Translations under genes and position numbers: made by a program | Assembly: GCA_004356305.1 (NCBI GenBank) | Contig: SMXJ01000009.1 | Location: 1-5,400 of the forward strand | DNA from: Bacteroidota bacterium | GTDB taxonomy: Bacteria; Bacteroidota; Bacteroidia; Flavobacteriales; Flavobacteriaceae | Direction: 5' to 3' | Length of the DNA stretch: 5,400 nt | Notes under the pieces: generated by a model | What the model was told of the DNA's origin: nothing | Database searches by the model: none | The model's input: only the letters and a program-made list of their open reading frames with translations | In this document: positions 1 through 5,400 of the stretch, piece by piece | Position numbering within the stretch: position 1 is the stretch's first letter | Layout: each line of letters begins with the position of its first letter

Positions 1-1
1 T

Positions 2-46
2 CTCGGCCAGAATTTTGAACTTCGTAAAAAGAAATTAGAGTTTTAG
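2..46 (+). CDS. Possible C-terminal tail of an unidentified plus-strand gene (5' end outside the window)
   Basis: Frame 2 is open from the window edge to a TAG at 44-46 and reads LGQNFELRKKKLEF. This charged, lysine/glutamate-rich tail is typical of a soluble protein's C-terminus. The other two plus frames stop within the first 36 bases and give less protein-like peptides. A plus-strand gene ending here would converge on pssA, and a terminator-like hairpin with a T run on the same strand follows at 93-117. Fifteen codons are too few to identify the product, and no function is proposed. The stretch could also be non-coding. Confidence 0.4.
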   Translation, partial: LGQNFELRKKKLEF

Positions 47-92
47 TTTTTTGGCGTAACCCAAAAAATTCGTTTCACATCATTTTTAGGGT

Positions 93-117
93 CGGGTCTT
101 CGCTACTCGCTTTTTTT
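93..117 (+). terminator. Terminator-like hairpin with T7 run downstream of the partial left-edge gene
   Basis: CGGGT (93-97) pairs with ACTCG (105-109), with one G-T wobble, around a 7-base loop. A C and seven consecutive T (111-117) follow at once. This is the form of an intrinsic terminator for plus-strand transcription, about 50 bases after the TAG at 44-46. The stem is short. The same left arm can instead join a longer hairpin (90-100 with 125-138), so the true fold is uncertain. Confidence 0.4.
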
Positions 118-195
118 AATGTATAAGACCTTTCGACCGCCCCTGTCTGCCGATAAATGCAGGCTCAAGGCGATAGTAAAAAAGAGCTCAAACAT

Positions 196-218
196 TTAGC
201 CGCGCAGAGCGCAGCTAA
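196..218 (-). terminator. GC-rich hairpin just downstream of pssA, probable terminator
   Basis: TTAGCCGCGC (196-205) and GCGCAGCTAA (209-218) form a 10-bp stem with one mispair on the plus strand (a G-U wobble in the minus-strand RNA) and a 3-base loop. On the minus strand it starts 11 bases after the pssA stop. The nearest T run in that direction is six T at 183-178, about 12 bases past the stem, so it is not a textbook intrinsic terminator. Its position and stability still suggest it ends or stabilises the pssA transcript. Confidence 0.45.
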
Positions 219-229
219 CGCTCAACCCC

Positions 230-979
230 TTACGCCTTCGATCTTTCCCTCCAAACCAGCGACATCAATATGTAAACCGTGATGATAAGTGGTATTGCCA
301 AAAATTTCAGTAAAACCGATGAAACCAAACAGAATACCAGGAAAATATAGCGCCTGGCATTGGATCTCATATCCCAGGTCTTGAACTTTAAGGCAAAGAG
401 CCGGATCTCAGCATTTAAAAGAACACAACTCAGCAAGGTCATCCCTATTAAAAACCATCGGTTAAGAATGATGGCGTCGGACCAATTTGCCGGTTGGAGT
501 TCCAAAATAAGAGCGAAGCTTAAGATCAATAATGCATTTGCCGGAGTTGGCAGGCCGATAAAACTATCGGTTTGCCGGGTATCTACATTGAATTTTGCCA
601 GACGATAACCTGAAGCGACAACGATTAAAAGGCCGATCAAGGGCAGTAGCAAGTAAATGGAGTTGTTCGCACCATTTGACGAAAACACTTGGGTAATGGC
701 AAAATACTCGCCTGTCAACGATTTACTCAATAACTGCACCATAACGATACCGGGTGCCAGGCCACTGGTGATACTATCTGCCAAAGAATCGAATTGTAAT
801 CCTACCTCGCTTTGAGTCTTTAGTAAACGAGCGGCAAAACCATCGAAGAAATCGAAGAATATTCCGAGGAAAACAAAAACAGCCGCAGCCACCAGATCGC
901 CTGAAACCGCGAATAGCACAGCCACGCAACCACACAACAAATTAAGGGAAGTAATGATGTTTGGAATTTGTTTGACCAT
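230..979 (-). CDS. pssA: CDP-diacylglycerol--serine O-phosphatidyltransferase (phosphatidylserine synthase)
   Basis: This membrane enzyme transfers the phosphatidyl group of CDP-diacylglycerol to L-serine, giving phosphatidylserine and CMP, the first committed step towards phosphatidylethanolamine. The 249-residue product (numbered from the ATG at 979) carries the full CDP-alcohol phosphatidyltransferase signature DG-x2-AR-x8-G-x3-D-x3-D at D46, G47, A50, R51, G60, D64 and D68. These aspartates bind the divalent metals and the catalytic water or hydroxyl in this family. The segment FNVDTRQ..FIGLPTPANAL at 130-150 is characteristic of the PssA subfamily. Hydrophobic segments lie near 8-26, 30-45, 108-124, 148-162, 176-190 and 211-242. 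An in-frame TTG ten codons upstream would place the start inside a promoter-like TACTTTGC, so I prefer the ATG; MVKQIPNIITSLNLLCG also resembles the usual N-terminus of flavobacterial homologues. The gene diverges from porV2 and converges on a gene at the left edge. The family assignment is secure. The substrate (serine rather than glycerol phosphate) rests on subfamily resemblance. Confidence 0.93.
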   Translation of the reverse strand: MVKQIPNIITSLNLLCGCVAVLFAVSGDLVAAAVFVFLGIFFDFFDGFAARLLKTQSEVGLQFDSLADSITSGLAPGIVMVQLLSKSLTGEYFAITQVFSSNGANNSIYLLLPLIGLLIVVASGYRLAKFNVDTRQTDSFIGLPTPANALLILSFALILELQPANWSDAIILNRWFLIGMTLLSCVLLNAEIRLFALKFKTWDMRSNARRYIFLVFCLVSSVLLKFLAIPLIITVYILMSLVWRERSKA

Positions 980-995
980 TAAACGAGCTAGTTTG
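967..995 (+). promoter_or_regulatory. Candidate promoter for the porV2-lnb pair, overlapping the 5' end of pssA
   Basis: TTTG at 967-970, 18 bases of spacing, then TAGTTTG at 989-995 approximates the Bacteroidota TTTG / TAnnTTTG promoter, with the -7 box one base short. It would begin inside the first codons of pssA and give a leader of roughly 100 bases before porV2. No better plus-strand match is visible closer to the gene. This is an inference from motif resemblance only. Confidence 0.25.
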
Positions 996-1005
996 TGTAA
1001 AAATA

Positions 1006-1013
1006 GCAAAGTA
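1006..1013 (-). promoter_or_regulatory. Candidate -7 element for pssA (TACTTTGC)
   Basis: On the minus strand TACTTTGC lies 26 bases upstream of the pssA ATG. It resembles the Bacteroidota housekeeping -7 motif TAnnTTTG, but has one spacer base instead of two. The nearest upstream TTG (plus-strand CAA at 1038-1040) is 24 bases away, slightly far for a -33 element. The position is good and the match is imperfect. Confidence 0.3.
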
Positions 1014-1105
1014 TTTACGCCTACACCTAAGAAAATACAATATGTGTTTGAAATTAAAGTTTACTATTGTGTAAAATAGTGAGATATTTGTTGAAAATAA
1101 ATAGC

Positions 1106-2176
1106 TTGAAAAGGATCCTATTCGCCACTTGTTTACTGGTAAGTTGCGCTCTTTTTTCCCAAACCACCCGAAAATATTCGAACGAGTTTATGAATATTGG
1201 CGTGGACGCGGCAGCGTTTGGGATGGCCAATGCCGTAGTGGCTTCAACAGCCGATGTGAATTCGGGCTATTGGAACCCTGCGGGCCTGCTCGATCTGGAA
1301 GACAAACAGATGTCTTTAATGCACGCTTCCTACTTCGCCAACATAGCCAACTACGATTACGCAGCTTTTGCGATGCCGCTTGACGGAAAAAGTGCCGTAG
1401 GGATATCGATCATACGCTTTGGCGTGGATGATATCTTGAACACCACACAACTCATAGACGATCAGGGAAATATTGATTACAATAGAATAAGTCTTTTTTC
1501 CGCGGCGGATTACGGTATGACCTTTTCTTATGCCCGTGCACTTCCTCTGGACGGATTGAACCTGGGTGTGAACGCCAAAGTAATACGTAGAATCATCGGG
1601 GATTTTGCCTCCTCATGGGGCTTTGGGCTGGATGCCGCCATTCAATTTGAGACCAAAGGCAATTGGAAATTCGGTTTGATGGCTCGTGATATCACGACAA
1701 CTTTTAACGCCTGGAATATAGACGAAGAGCAGTTTGCGACCATCTCCAACGCGGTGGAAGGGCAAAACCAGGAATTACCGGAAACCACCGAAATTACAAT
1801 TCCAAAATTACAATTGGGTATGGCCAAGAAATTCTTGTTTCACTCAGACTTTTCTTTACTTACCGAATTGGATTTCAACTTCCGTTTTGCACAGACCAAT
1901 GATATTATTTCAACCTCATTTACCAGCATCACGCCGGCTATTGGCTTTGAGTTTGCCTATATCGATATGATATTTGTGCGGGCAGGAGTGGGAAATTTTC
2001 AAAATATCACACAATTGGATGGGTCCGAGTCGGTTGGATTTCAACCCAATATAGGAGTGGGTTTTAAATACAAAGGCGTACAGGTGGATTACGCATTGAC
2101 CGATATTGGTGACCAAAGTGCAGCCTTGTATTCTAATGTTTTTTCACTTAAATTGGACTGGAGTCTTTTCAGGTAA
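1106..2176 (+). CDS. porV2: PorV/PorQ-family outer-membrane barrel protein, putative type IX sorting system protein PorV2
   Basis: The product is a predicted outer-membrane beta-barrel of the PorV/PorQ (UPF0164-like) family. PorV itself is the shuttle that carries cargo from the type IX translocon to the attachment complex; the PorV2 paralogue is less well understood. From the TTG at 1106 the protein has 356 residues. A signal peptide MKRILFATCLLVSCALFSQ is followed by TTRKYSNEFMNIGVDAAAFGMANAVVA and YWNPAGL (55-61), the N-terminal hallmark of the family. The rest is alternating aromatic/polar strands (for example 85-105, 136-162, 171-193, 234-262, 278-296, 314-333) ending in SLKLDWSLFR, with the aromatic near-terminal residue usual for barrels. 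No ATG lies at the 5' end. TTG at 1067, GTG at 1079 and TTG at 1088 and 1091 are also in frame, but 1106 gives a signal peptide of normal length starting MKR. LVSC at 11-14 fits a loose lipobox, but the cleavage site after SQ is more family-like. The gene lies six bases upstream of lnb. The family call is firm, the PorV2 subtype likely, and the exact start uncertain. Confidence 0.82.
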   Translation: MKRILFATCLLVSCALFSQTTRKYSNEFMNIGVDAAAFGMANAVVASTADVNSGYWNPAGLLDLEDKQMSLMHASYFANIANYDYAAFAMPLDGKSAVGISIIRFGVDDILNTTQLIDDQGNIDYNRISLFSAADYGMTFSYARALPLDGLNLGVNAKVIRRIIGDFASSWGFGLDAAIQFETKGNWKFGLMARDITTTFNAWNIDEEQFATISNAVEGQNQELPETTEITIPKLQLGMAKKFLFHSDFSLLTELDFNFRFAQTNDIISTSFTSITPAIGFEFAYIDMIFVRAGVGNFQNITQLDGSESVGFQPNIGVGFKYKGVQVDYALTDIGDQSAALYSNVFSLKLDWSLFR

Positions 2177-2182
2177 GCCTAA

Positions 2183-3358
2183 GTGAAATATATTTACTTT
2201 TTTCTTTCTTTTTGTCTTCTGAATTTATCTTCGGAAGCTCAAGACTTGGAATTATCCGAGTATGCGGAAATAAGCATCCTCACCATGGGCCCGGGCGCAA
2301 ATCTATTTGATAAATTCGGCCATAGCGCCTTTCGGGTCAAAGACGGTCCCAATAGACGGGATATGGTCTTCAATTACGGGACTTACGATTTCAACACGCC
2401 CAATTTTTATACAAAATTCGCTCGAGGTAAATTGTTGTATTCCCTGAGTGTGAGTGACTATAGGTCATTTTATAATAGCTATGTCGCACAAAACCGTTGG
2501 ATCAAAACGCAGGAATTAAATTTAACCTATGCTCAAAAGCAAGCGCTATTCACCTATCTTGTTACCAACGCCCAACCTGAAAATCGGGATTATAGATATG
2601 ACTTCTGTTTTGACAATTGCGCCACCCGAATCCGGGATGTTCTTGTAGCGGCCCTGGTAGATGATGTAGAGTATAAGGATGACTACCTGGAAGAAACCAA
2701 GACCTTCAGACAGTTGATCCAACAAAATGTGCATTGGAATTCCTGGGGAAGCGTGGGAATGGATGTGGGAATAGGCGCTGTAACCGATGTCGAAGCAACT
2801 CCATGGGAGCATCAGTTCTTACCCGAATATATTTTTCAAGCCGCCGGTAGTGCTACCATTACCCGGGATGGAGAAAAGGTTCCCCTGGTCAAGGCTACAC
2901 ATACTTTATTTCAAAACAAACCCAAAGAAACAAAGGTATCTTTTCTGAAAAGTCCTTTGTTCGTCTTCGTTCTCCTGGGACTATTGATTCTTATTATAAC
3001 CTACAAAGACTATCGCAATAAAGCACGGAGTCGTTTTCTTGATGCTACCCTCTTTTTTATCACGGGAATTGTTGGGATCATTTTGGTATTATTATGGTTT
3101 GCTACCGATCATTCTACGACGGCCAATAATTACAACGTACTGTGGGCATTTCCATTTTCCCTGTTCTTTGCTTTTGCCATCAGTAAGAGACAACCCAAAA
3201 GATGGTTAAGACGTTATATGATGTTTTTAATTCTATCGCTTGCCCTATTGACTCTGCATTCGATCACAGGCGTACAACAATTTGCCATAGCGCTCATTCC
3301 TCTGTTTGTGGCATTGGCAATTCGATATCTGTACGTGGTTCGTTGGTTAATGAGTTAA
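2183..3358 (+). CDS. lnb: DUF4105 / Lnb-type membrane protein, probable lipoprotein N-acyltransferase
   Basis: Proteins of this family in Bacteroides (Lnb) add the amide-linked third acyl chain to the N-terminal cysteine of lipoproteins, replacing the missing Lnt. The 391 residues comprise a signal peptide (1-20, ending SSEAQ), a periplasmic domain of about 230 residues and a C-terminal membrane domain with five hydrophobic segments near 257-274, 288-307, 319-334, 345-359 and 366-386. The periplasmic part shows the conserved blocks: FDKFGHSAFRV with H47, FNYGTYDF at 63-70, and DFCFDNCATRIRD with C146, R149, R151 and D152. H47 and C146 are the obvious candidates for an acyl-enzyme mechanism (inference). 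The only start that keeps the signal peptide is GTG at 2183; the first internal ATG (M35) would remove it. AGG at 2171-2173, inside the end of porV2, may act as a weak ribosome-binding site, and the six-base gap suggests translational coupling. The last residues LMS and the stop codon are encoded by the first units of an octanucleotide repeat. The domain call is firm. Acyltransferase activity is inferred from the family. Confidence 0.85.
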   Translation: MKYIYFFLSFCLLNLSSEAQDLELSEYAEISILTMGPGANLFDKFGHSAFRVKDGPNRRDMVFNYGTYDFNTPNFYTKFARGKLLYSLSVSDYRSFYNSYVAQNRWIKTQELNLTYAQKQALFTYLVTNAQPENRDYRYDFCFDNCATRIRDVLVAALVDDVEYKDDYLEETKTFRQLIQQNVHWNSWGSVGMDVGIGAVTDVEATPWEHQFLPEYIFQAAGSATITRDGEKVPLVKATHTLFQNKPKETKVSFLKSPLFVFVLLGLLILIITYKDYRNKARSRFLDATLFFITGIVGIILVLLWFATDHSTTANNYNVLWAFPFSLFFAFAISKRQPKRWLRRYMMFLILSLALLTLHSITGVQQFAIALIPLFVALAIRYLYVVRWLMS

Positions 3359-3434
3359 TGGGTTAATGGGTTAATGAGTTAATGAGTTAATGGGTTAGTG
3401 GATTAGTGGATTAGTGGATTAGTGGATTAGTGGA
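3347..3434 (+). repeat. Octanucleotide tandem repeat, 11 units, overlapping the 3' end of lnb
   Basis: Eleven uninterrupted 8-bp units run from 3347 to 3434. The first six are TTAATGRG (R is A or G), and the last five are identical TTAGTGGA. The array starts inside the lnb coding region, and the TAA stop (3356-3358) lies in the second unit. The two homogeneous halves suggest recent slippage expansion of two variant units. Confidence 0.95.
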
Positions 3435-3461
3435 AAATAAACAATGATCAATTATTAGATA

Positions 3462-3538
3462 GTGTGCGGTAAGCAGTAGGCAGTGTGCAGTTAACTGAGA
3501 ACTGAATACTCAATACTGAATACTCTGTACTCACTACT
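3462..3538 (+). repeat. Degenerate heptanucleotide tandem array, 11 units
   Basis: In a 7-base register, eleven units fit between 3462 and 3538. The first four follow GTNNGC(A/G), such as GTAGGCA and GTGTGCA. The next seven all end in ACT, such as GAATACT (twice), CAATACT and CTGTACT. The array ends four bases before the stop codon of the minus-strand sugar transferase. An AT-rich linker (3435-3461, including AACAATG and ATCAATT) separates it from the 8-bp array. The tract holds a 10-bp palindrome, CAGTTAACTG, at 3488-3497. No gene is visible between 3359 and 3542. Confidence 0.8.
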
Positions 3539-3542
3539 AAAA

Positions 3543-4937
3543 CTACTGTCCTCTAAAAAAGATAATTGTGCTCAACGTTTTAATAACGATACTTATGTCG
3601 AGGAAGAAACTTCGTTTTTTGATGTAATAAAGATCGTATTGAAGCTTTTCCAGGGCGTCTTCTTGCGAGGATCCATAATTGGCATTTACCTGTGCCCAAC
3701 CGGTTACTCCGGGTTTGATGATATGACGAATTTCGTAAAAAGGTATTTTTTCTGAAAGTTCCTTTACAAAGACAGGGCGCTCCGGTCTCGGTCCGATCAC
3801 ACTCATATTGCCTTTTATGACATTGATGAATTGCGGAATTTCATCAAATCGGGACCTCCTTAGAAATCGGCCAAACCCTGTGATCCTGGTGTCCTTCTTA
3901 TCAGCAAATTGGGCGCCATACTTTTCTGCGTCAACAACCATGGATCGGAGTTTGTAAATTTTGAAATGTTTCCCATTTCTCCCTACACGCATCTGAGTGT
4001 AAAAAACGGGGCCTCTGTTCGCAAAAATATTTCCTATGATGATAAATGGTGAAATAAGCAATCCGAAAGTCAGGCCGATGATGGATAAGATCAAGTCTAA
4101 AACTCTATGAAAAAAGAGGTACAGCTTGTTTTGATTGCTTCTGCTAAAAGGGAAATATCGGTAAAAATCCTTATCGACATGTTGAACAGGAACGCGATGA
4201 GTGATCTCTTCGTATACCTGTGTATATTCACGTATGGGCACACCATTTTCCAGCAAGGAAATGAGTTGATTGTACAAATAAACCGTGATTCCATCATCCT
4301 GGGATGCAGCGACTACTATTTCAGAAATCGTTTGCTCTGCAATTGTCTTCGCCACATTGGTAAGCGCGAATTCCTGAAGATCGCTTTCCTCCTTTGGCTC
4401 GTAATTAATGGTATCCGTATTGATGAAACCCACCACTTTATAATTGGGATCAGATTTTTGAAGGGATCGTACGATCTCATCTATCTGTGGTGCATTCGCC
4501 ACCAAAAGGACCCTTTTATAAAATCTCGGGGCAGAGATCAGGACGATGTATGCGTATCGCCAAATAAAAAGCGCCAGATTAACCGCTATATAGAAATAGA
4601 CTATTTGCAAACGATTTTCGGGAAGCTCCGGTGTAAAAAAGGGCGTCAATAAATAAATGAGCACCGTCACCGAAGAGGTAAGAATGATATTTTGAACTAC
4701 TATTTCAAATTTACTGGCCTTCTGAAGATTATATAGCTCAAAGATGGTAGCAAATATGGTGAGATAAAAACCGAGCACAATAGACCAGACCCAATGCTCC
4801 AAATTGATGACGAAATAATCAAAATCGAATAGTGCGCCAAGGCCATATAACACTGTAAATACCGCGACGATATCGAATATCCGCAAAAGGATTTTTCGTT
4901 CTGAAATATCAAAATGGATGTTGGATTTTTGGGACAT
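3543..4937 (-). CDS. Polyprenyl-phosphate sugar-1-phosphate transferase (exopolysaccharide-type glycosylphosphotransferase, WcaJ/WbaP-like)
   Basis: This inner-membrane enzyme starts polysaccharide repeat-unit assembly by moving a sugar-1-phosphate from a nucleotide sugar to undecaprenyl phosphate. The 464-residue protein has the full-length three-part layout of the family. Four N-terminal membrane segments lie near 19-37, 48-68, 84-101 and 112-134. A cytoplasmic Rossmann-like domain covers about 140-250 (KRVLLVANAP at its start, VVGFIN at 168-173). A C-terminal Bac_transf catalytic domain begins at about 272 with a hydrophobic or re-entrant helix (278-305). Catalytic-domain motifs are all present: HRVLDLILS at 277-285, KIYKLRSM at 326-333, DTRIT at 349-353, RSRFDEIPQFINVIKGNMS at 361-379 with the D365-E366 pair, IGPRPERP at 381-388, KPGVTGWAQVN at 408-418, and YDLYYIKKRS at 434-443. 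The start is ATG at 4937. The gene lies 35 bases downstream of a glycosyltransferase on the same strand and is probably the last gene of that operon. The sugar specificity cannot be read from sequence. Confidence 0.93.
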   Translation of the reverse strand: MSQKSNIHFDISERKILLRIFDIVAVFTVLYGLGALFDFDYFVINLEHWVWSIVLGFYLTIFATIFELYNLQKASKFEIVVQNIILTSSVTVLIYLLTPFFTPELPENRLQIVYFYIAVNLALFIWRYAYIVLISAPRFYKRVLLVANAPQIDEIVRSLQKSDPNYKVVGFINTDTINYEPKEESDLQEFALTNVAKTIAEQTISEIVVAASQDDGITVYLYNQLISLLENGVPIREYTQVYEEITHRVPVQHVDKDFYRYFPFSRSNQNKLYLFFHRVLDLILSIIGLTFGLLISPFIIIGNIFANRGPVFYTQMRVGRNGKHFKIYKLRSMVVDAEKYGAQFADKKDTRITGFGRFLRRSRFDEIPQFINVIKGNMSVIGPRPERPVFVKELSEKIPFYEIRHIIKPGVTGWAQVNANYGSSQEDALEKLQYDLYYIKKRSFFLDISIVIKTLSTIIFFRGQ

Positions 4938-4972
4938 TTGGTCGCTTTATGGCCTTAAAAGTAGGTATTTAT

Positions 4973-5400
4973 TTATTCCCTTAAAAGTGTAAGCCAATGT
5001 TGTTTTACATTTTGCCAGTCGAAACCTTCAGCTTTCTTTCGCGCATTCTTGGAAAGCGATCTCGCCAGGTCATTGTTAGTGCAAAGTTTATGGATGGCAT
5101 TTACAAATTGATCGCGATGATCAGGAAGCACCAGTAAACCGTCTTGATGGTCTGTGATTAAGTAGGGCACACCTCCAACGTTGGTCGATATCACCGGGAG
5201 GCCCAACGCCATAGCTTCCATCACACTAACCGGCATGTTGTCAAAATTGGTGGTATTTATAAAAATGTCGTAGTCCCTGGATCTTTTTCTCCAGGCTTCT
5301 TTGGACAGCATTCCCGTGAAAATAACCGGGAGTTGACGTTCGGTAGCATATGCCTTGCATTTTTTAAGAGATCCGTCTTTTTCCGGGCCTATCATGCACA
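4973..5400 (-). CDS. GT4-type glycosyltransferase, C-terminal part (5' end beyond the window)
   Basis: About 141 C-terminal residues of a GT-B fold retaining glycosyltransferase (glycosyl transferases group 1 domain) are visible. The frame stays open to the window edge; an ATG at 5395 lies inside the fold, is preceded by a cysteine codon, and is not the start. Numbered from that methionine, MIGPEKDGSL is the usual beta-strand opening the nucleotide-sugar-binding half. FTGML at 26-30 and DIFINTTNFDNMPVSVMEAMALGLPVISTN at 43-72 form the donor-binding region. The family's E-x7-E motif appears as D52-x7-E60, a change I associate with many Bacteroidota members. NVGGVPYLI at 72-80 and DGLLV at 85-89 follow as expected. 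The protein is likely cytosolic or membrane-associated and adds a sugar during polysaccharide assembly. Donor and acceptor are unknown. It lies 35 bases upstream of the sugar-1-phosphate transferase, which implies one operon. Confidence 0.9.
   Translation of the reverse strand, partial: CMIGPEKDGSLKKCKAYATERQLPVIFTGMLSKEAWRKRSRDYDIFINTTNFDNMPVSVMEAMALGLPVISTNVGGVPYLITDHQDGLLVLPDHRDQFVNAIHKLCTNNDLARSLSKNARKKAEGFDWQNVKQHWLTLLRE

Noticed and set aside
360..608. An 82-codon plus-strand open frame inside pssA
   Set aside because: It is the complement of a conserved pssA segment with the GLPTPANAL motif and has no independent coding signals.
980..1009. Upstream TTG start extending PssA by ten residues
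   Set aside because: The extension MLFLHKLARL is unlike known PssA N-termini and overlaps the promoter-like TACTTTGC, whereas the ATG at 979 gives a normal-length protein.
1042..1074. Ten-codon ORF (MCLKLKFTIV) upstream of porV2, possible leader peptide
   Set aside because: It is very short and in another frame, with no run of regulatory codons and no associated terminator/antiterminator pair.
1106..1147. PorV2 as a lipoprotein (LVSC lipobox-like motif)
   Set aside because: The cysteine lies inside the hydrophobic core only 14 residues from the preferred start, and the SQ-TTRKYSNEF junction fits ordinary signal-peptidase cleavage in this family.
2546..2812. An 88-codon minus-strand open frame inside lnb
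   Set aside because: It is antisense to the conserved periplasmic domain containing the DNC motif, and its translation has no family features.
3347..3538. CRISPR array
   Set aside because: The units are 7-8 bases long with no spacers and no cas genes; these are simple tandem repeats.
4107..4652. A 181-codon plus-strand open frame
   Set aside because: It lies wholly antisense to the well-conserved sugar-1-phosphate transferase and shows no recognisable domain; it is a shadow of that gene.

Overview
The window looks like chromosomal DNA from a marine-type member of the Bacteroidota, most likely Flavobacteriaceae. The evidence is a PorV/PorQ-family barrel protein of the type IX secretion lineage, a DUF4105/Lnb-type protein (the Bacteroidota lipoprotein N-acyltransferase family), signal peptides ending in SQ or AQ, moderately AT-rich DNA, and no strong Shine-Dalgarno sequences. 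No mobile element, tRNA, rRNA or CRISPR array is visible.

Layout. Bases 2-46 probably hold the last codons of a plus-strand gene cut by the window edge. Bases 47-229 are a hairpin-rich spacer between that gene and pssA (phosphatidylserine synthase, minus strand, 230-979). The 980-1105 spacer separates pssA from a divergent plus-strand pair: porV2 (about 1106-2176) and a DUF4105/Lnb gene (2183-3358), six bases apart and probably co-transcribed. Both plus-strand genes seem to use non-ATG starts (TTG and GTG). Bases 3347-3538 carry two adjacent tandem-repeat arrays with different unit lengths, eleven 8-mers and then eleven degenerate 7-mers, joined by an AT-rich linker. The first array encodes the last residues and the stop codon of the lnb gene. 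The minus-strand polysaccharide genes come next: a polyprenyl-phosphate sugar-1-phosphate transferase (3543-4937) and, upstream in the same direction, the C-terminal part of a GT4-type glycosyltransferase (4973 to the window edge).

How the genes fit together. The first half is an envelope-biogenesis neighbourhood. PssA starts phosphatidylethanolamine synthesis, Lnb-type enzymes add the third acyl chain to lipoproteins, and PorV-family barrels belong to the type IX secretion lineage. The second half is the 3' end of an exopolysaccharide, capsule or O-antigen operon running leftward, and its membrane-bound initiating transferase is the last gene. The repeat arrays lie at the convergent boundary between the two halves. 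I see no clearly new multi-gene system. The most unusual feature is the composite repeat tract that forms the 3' end of the lnb gene.
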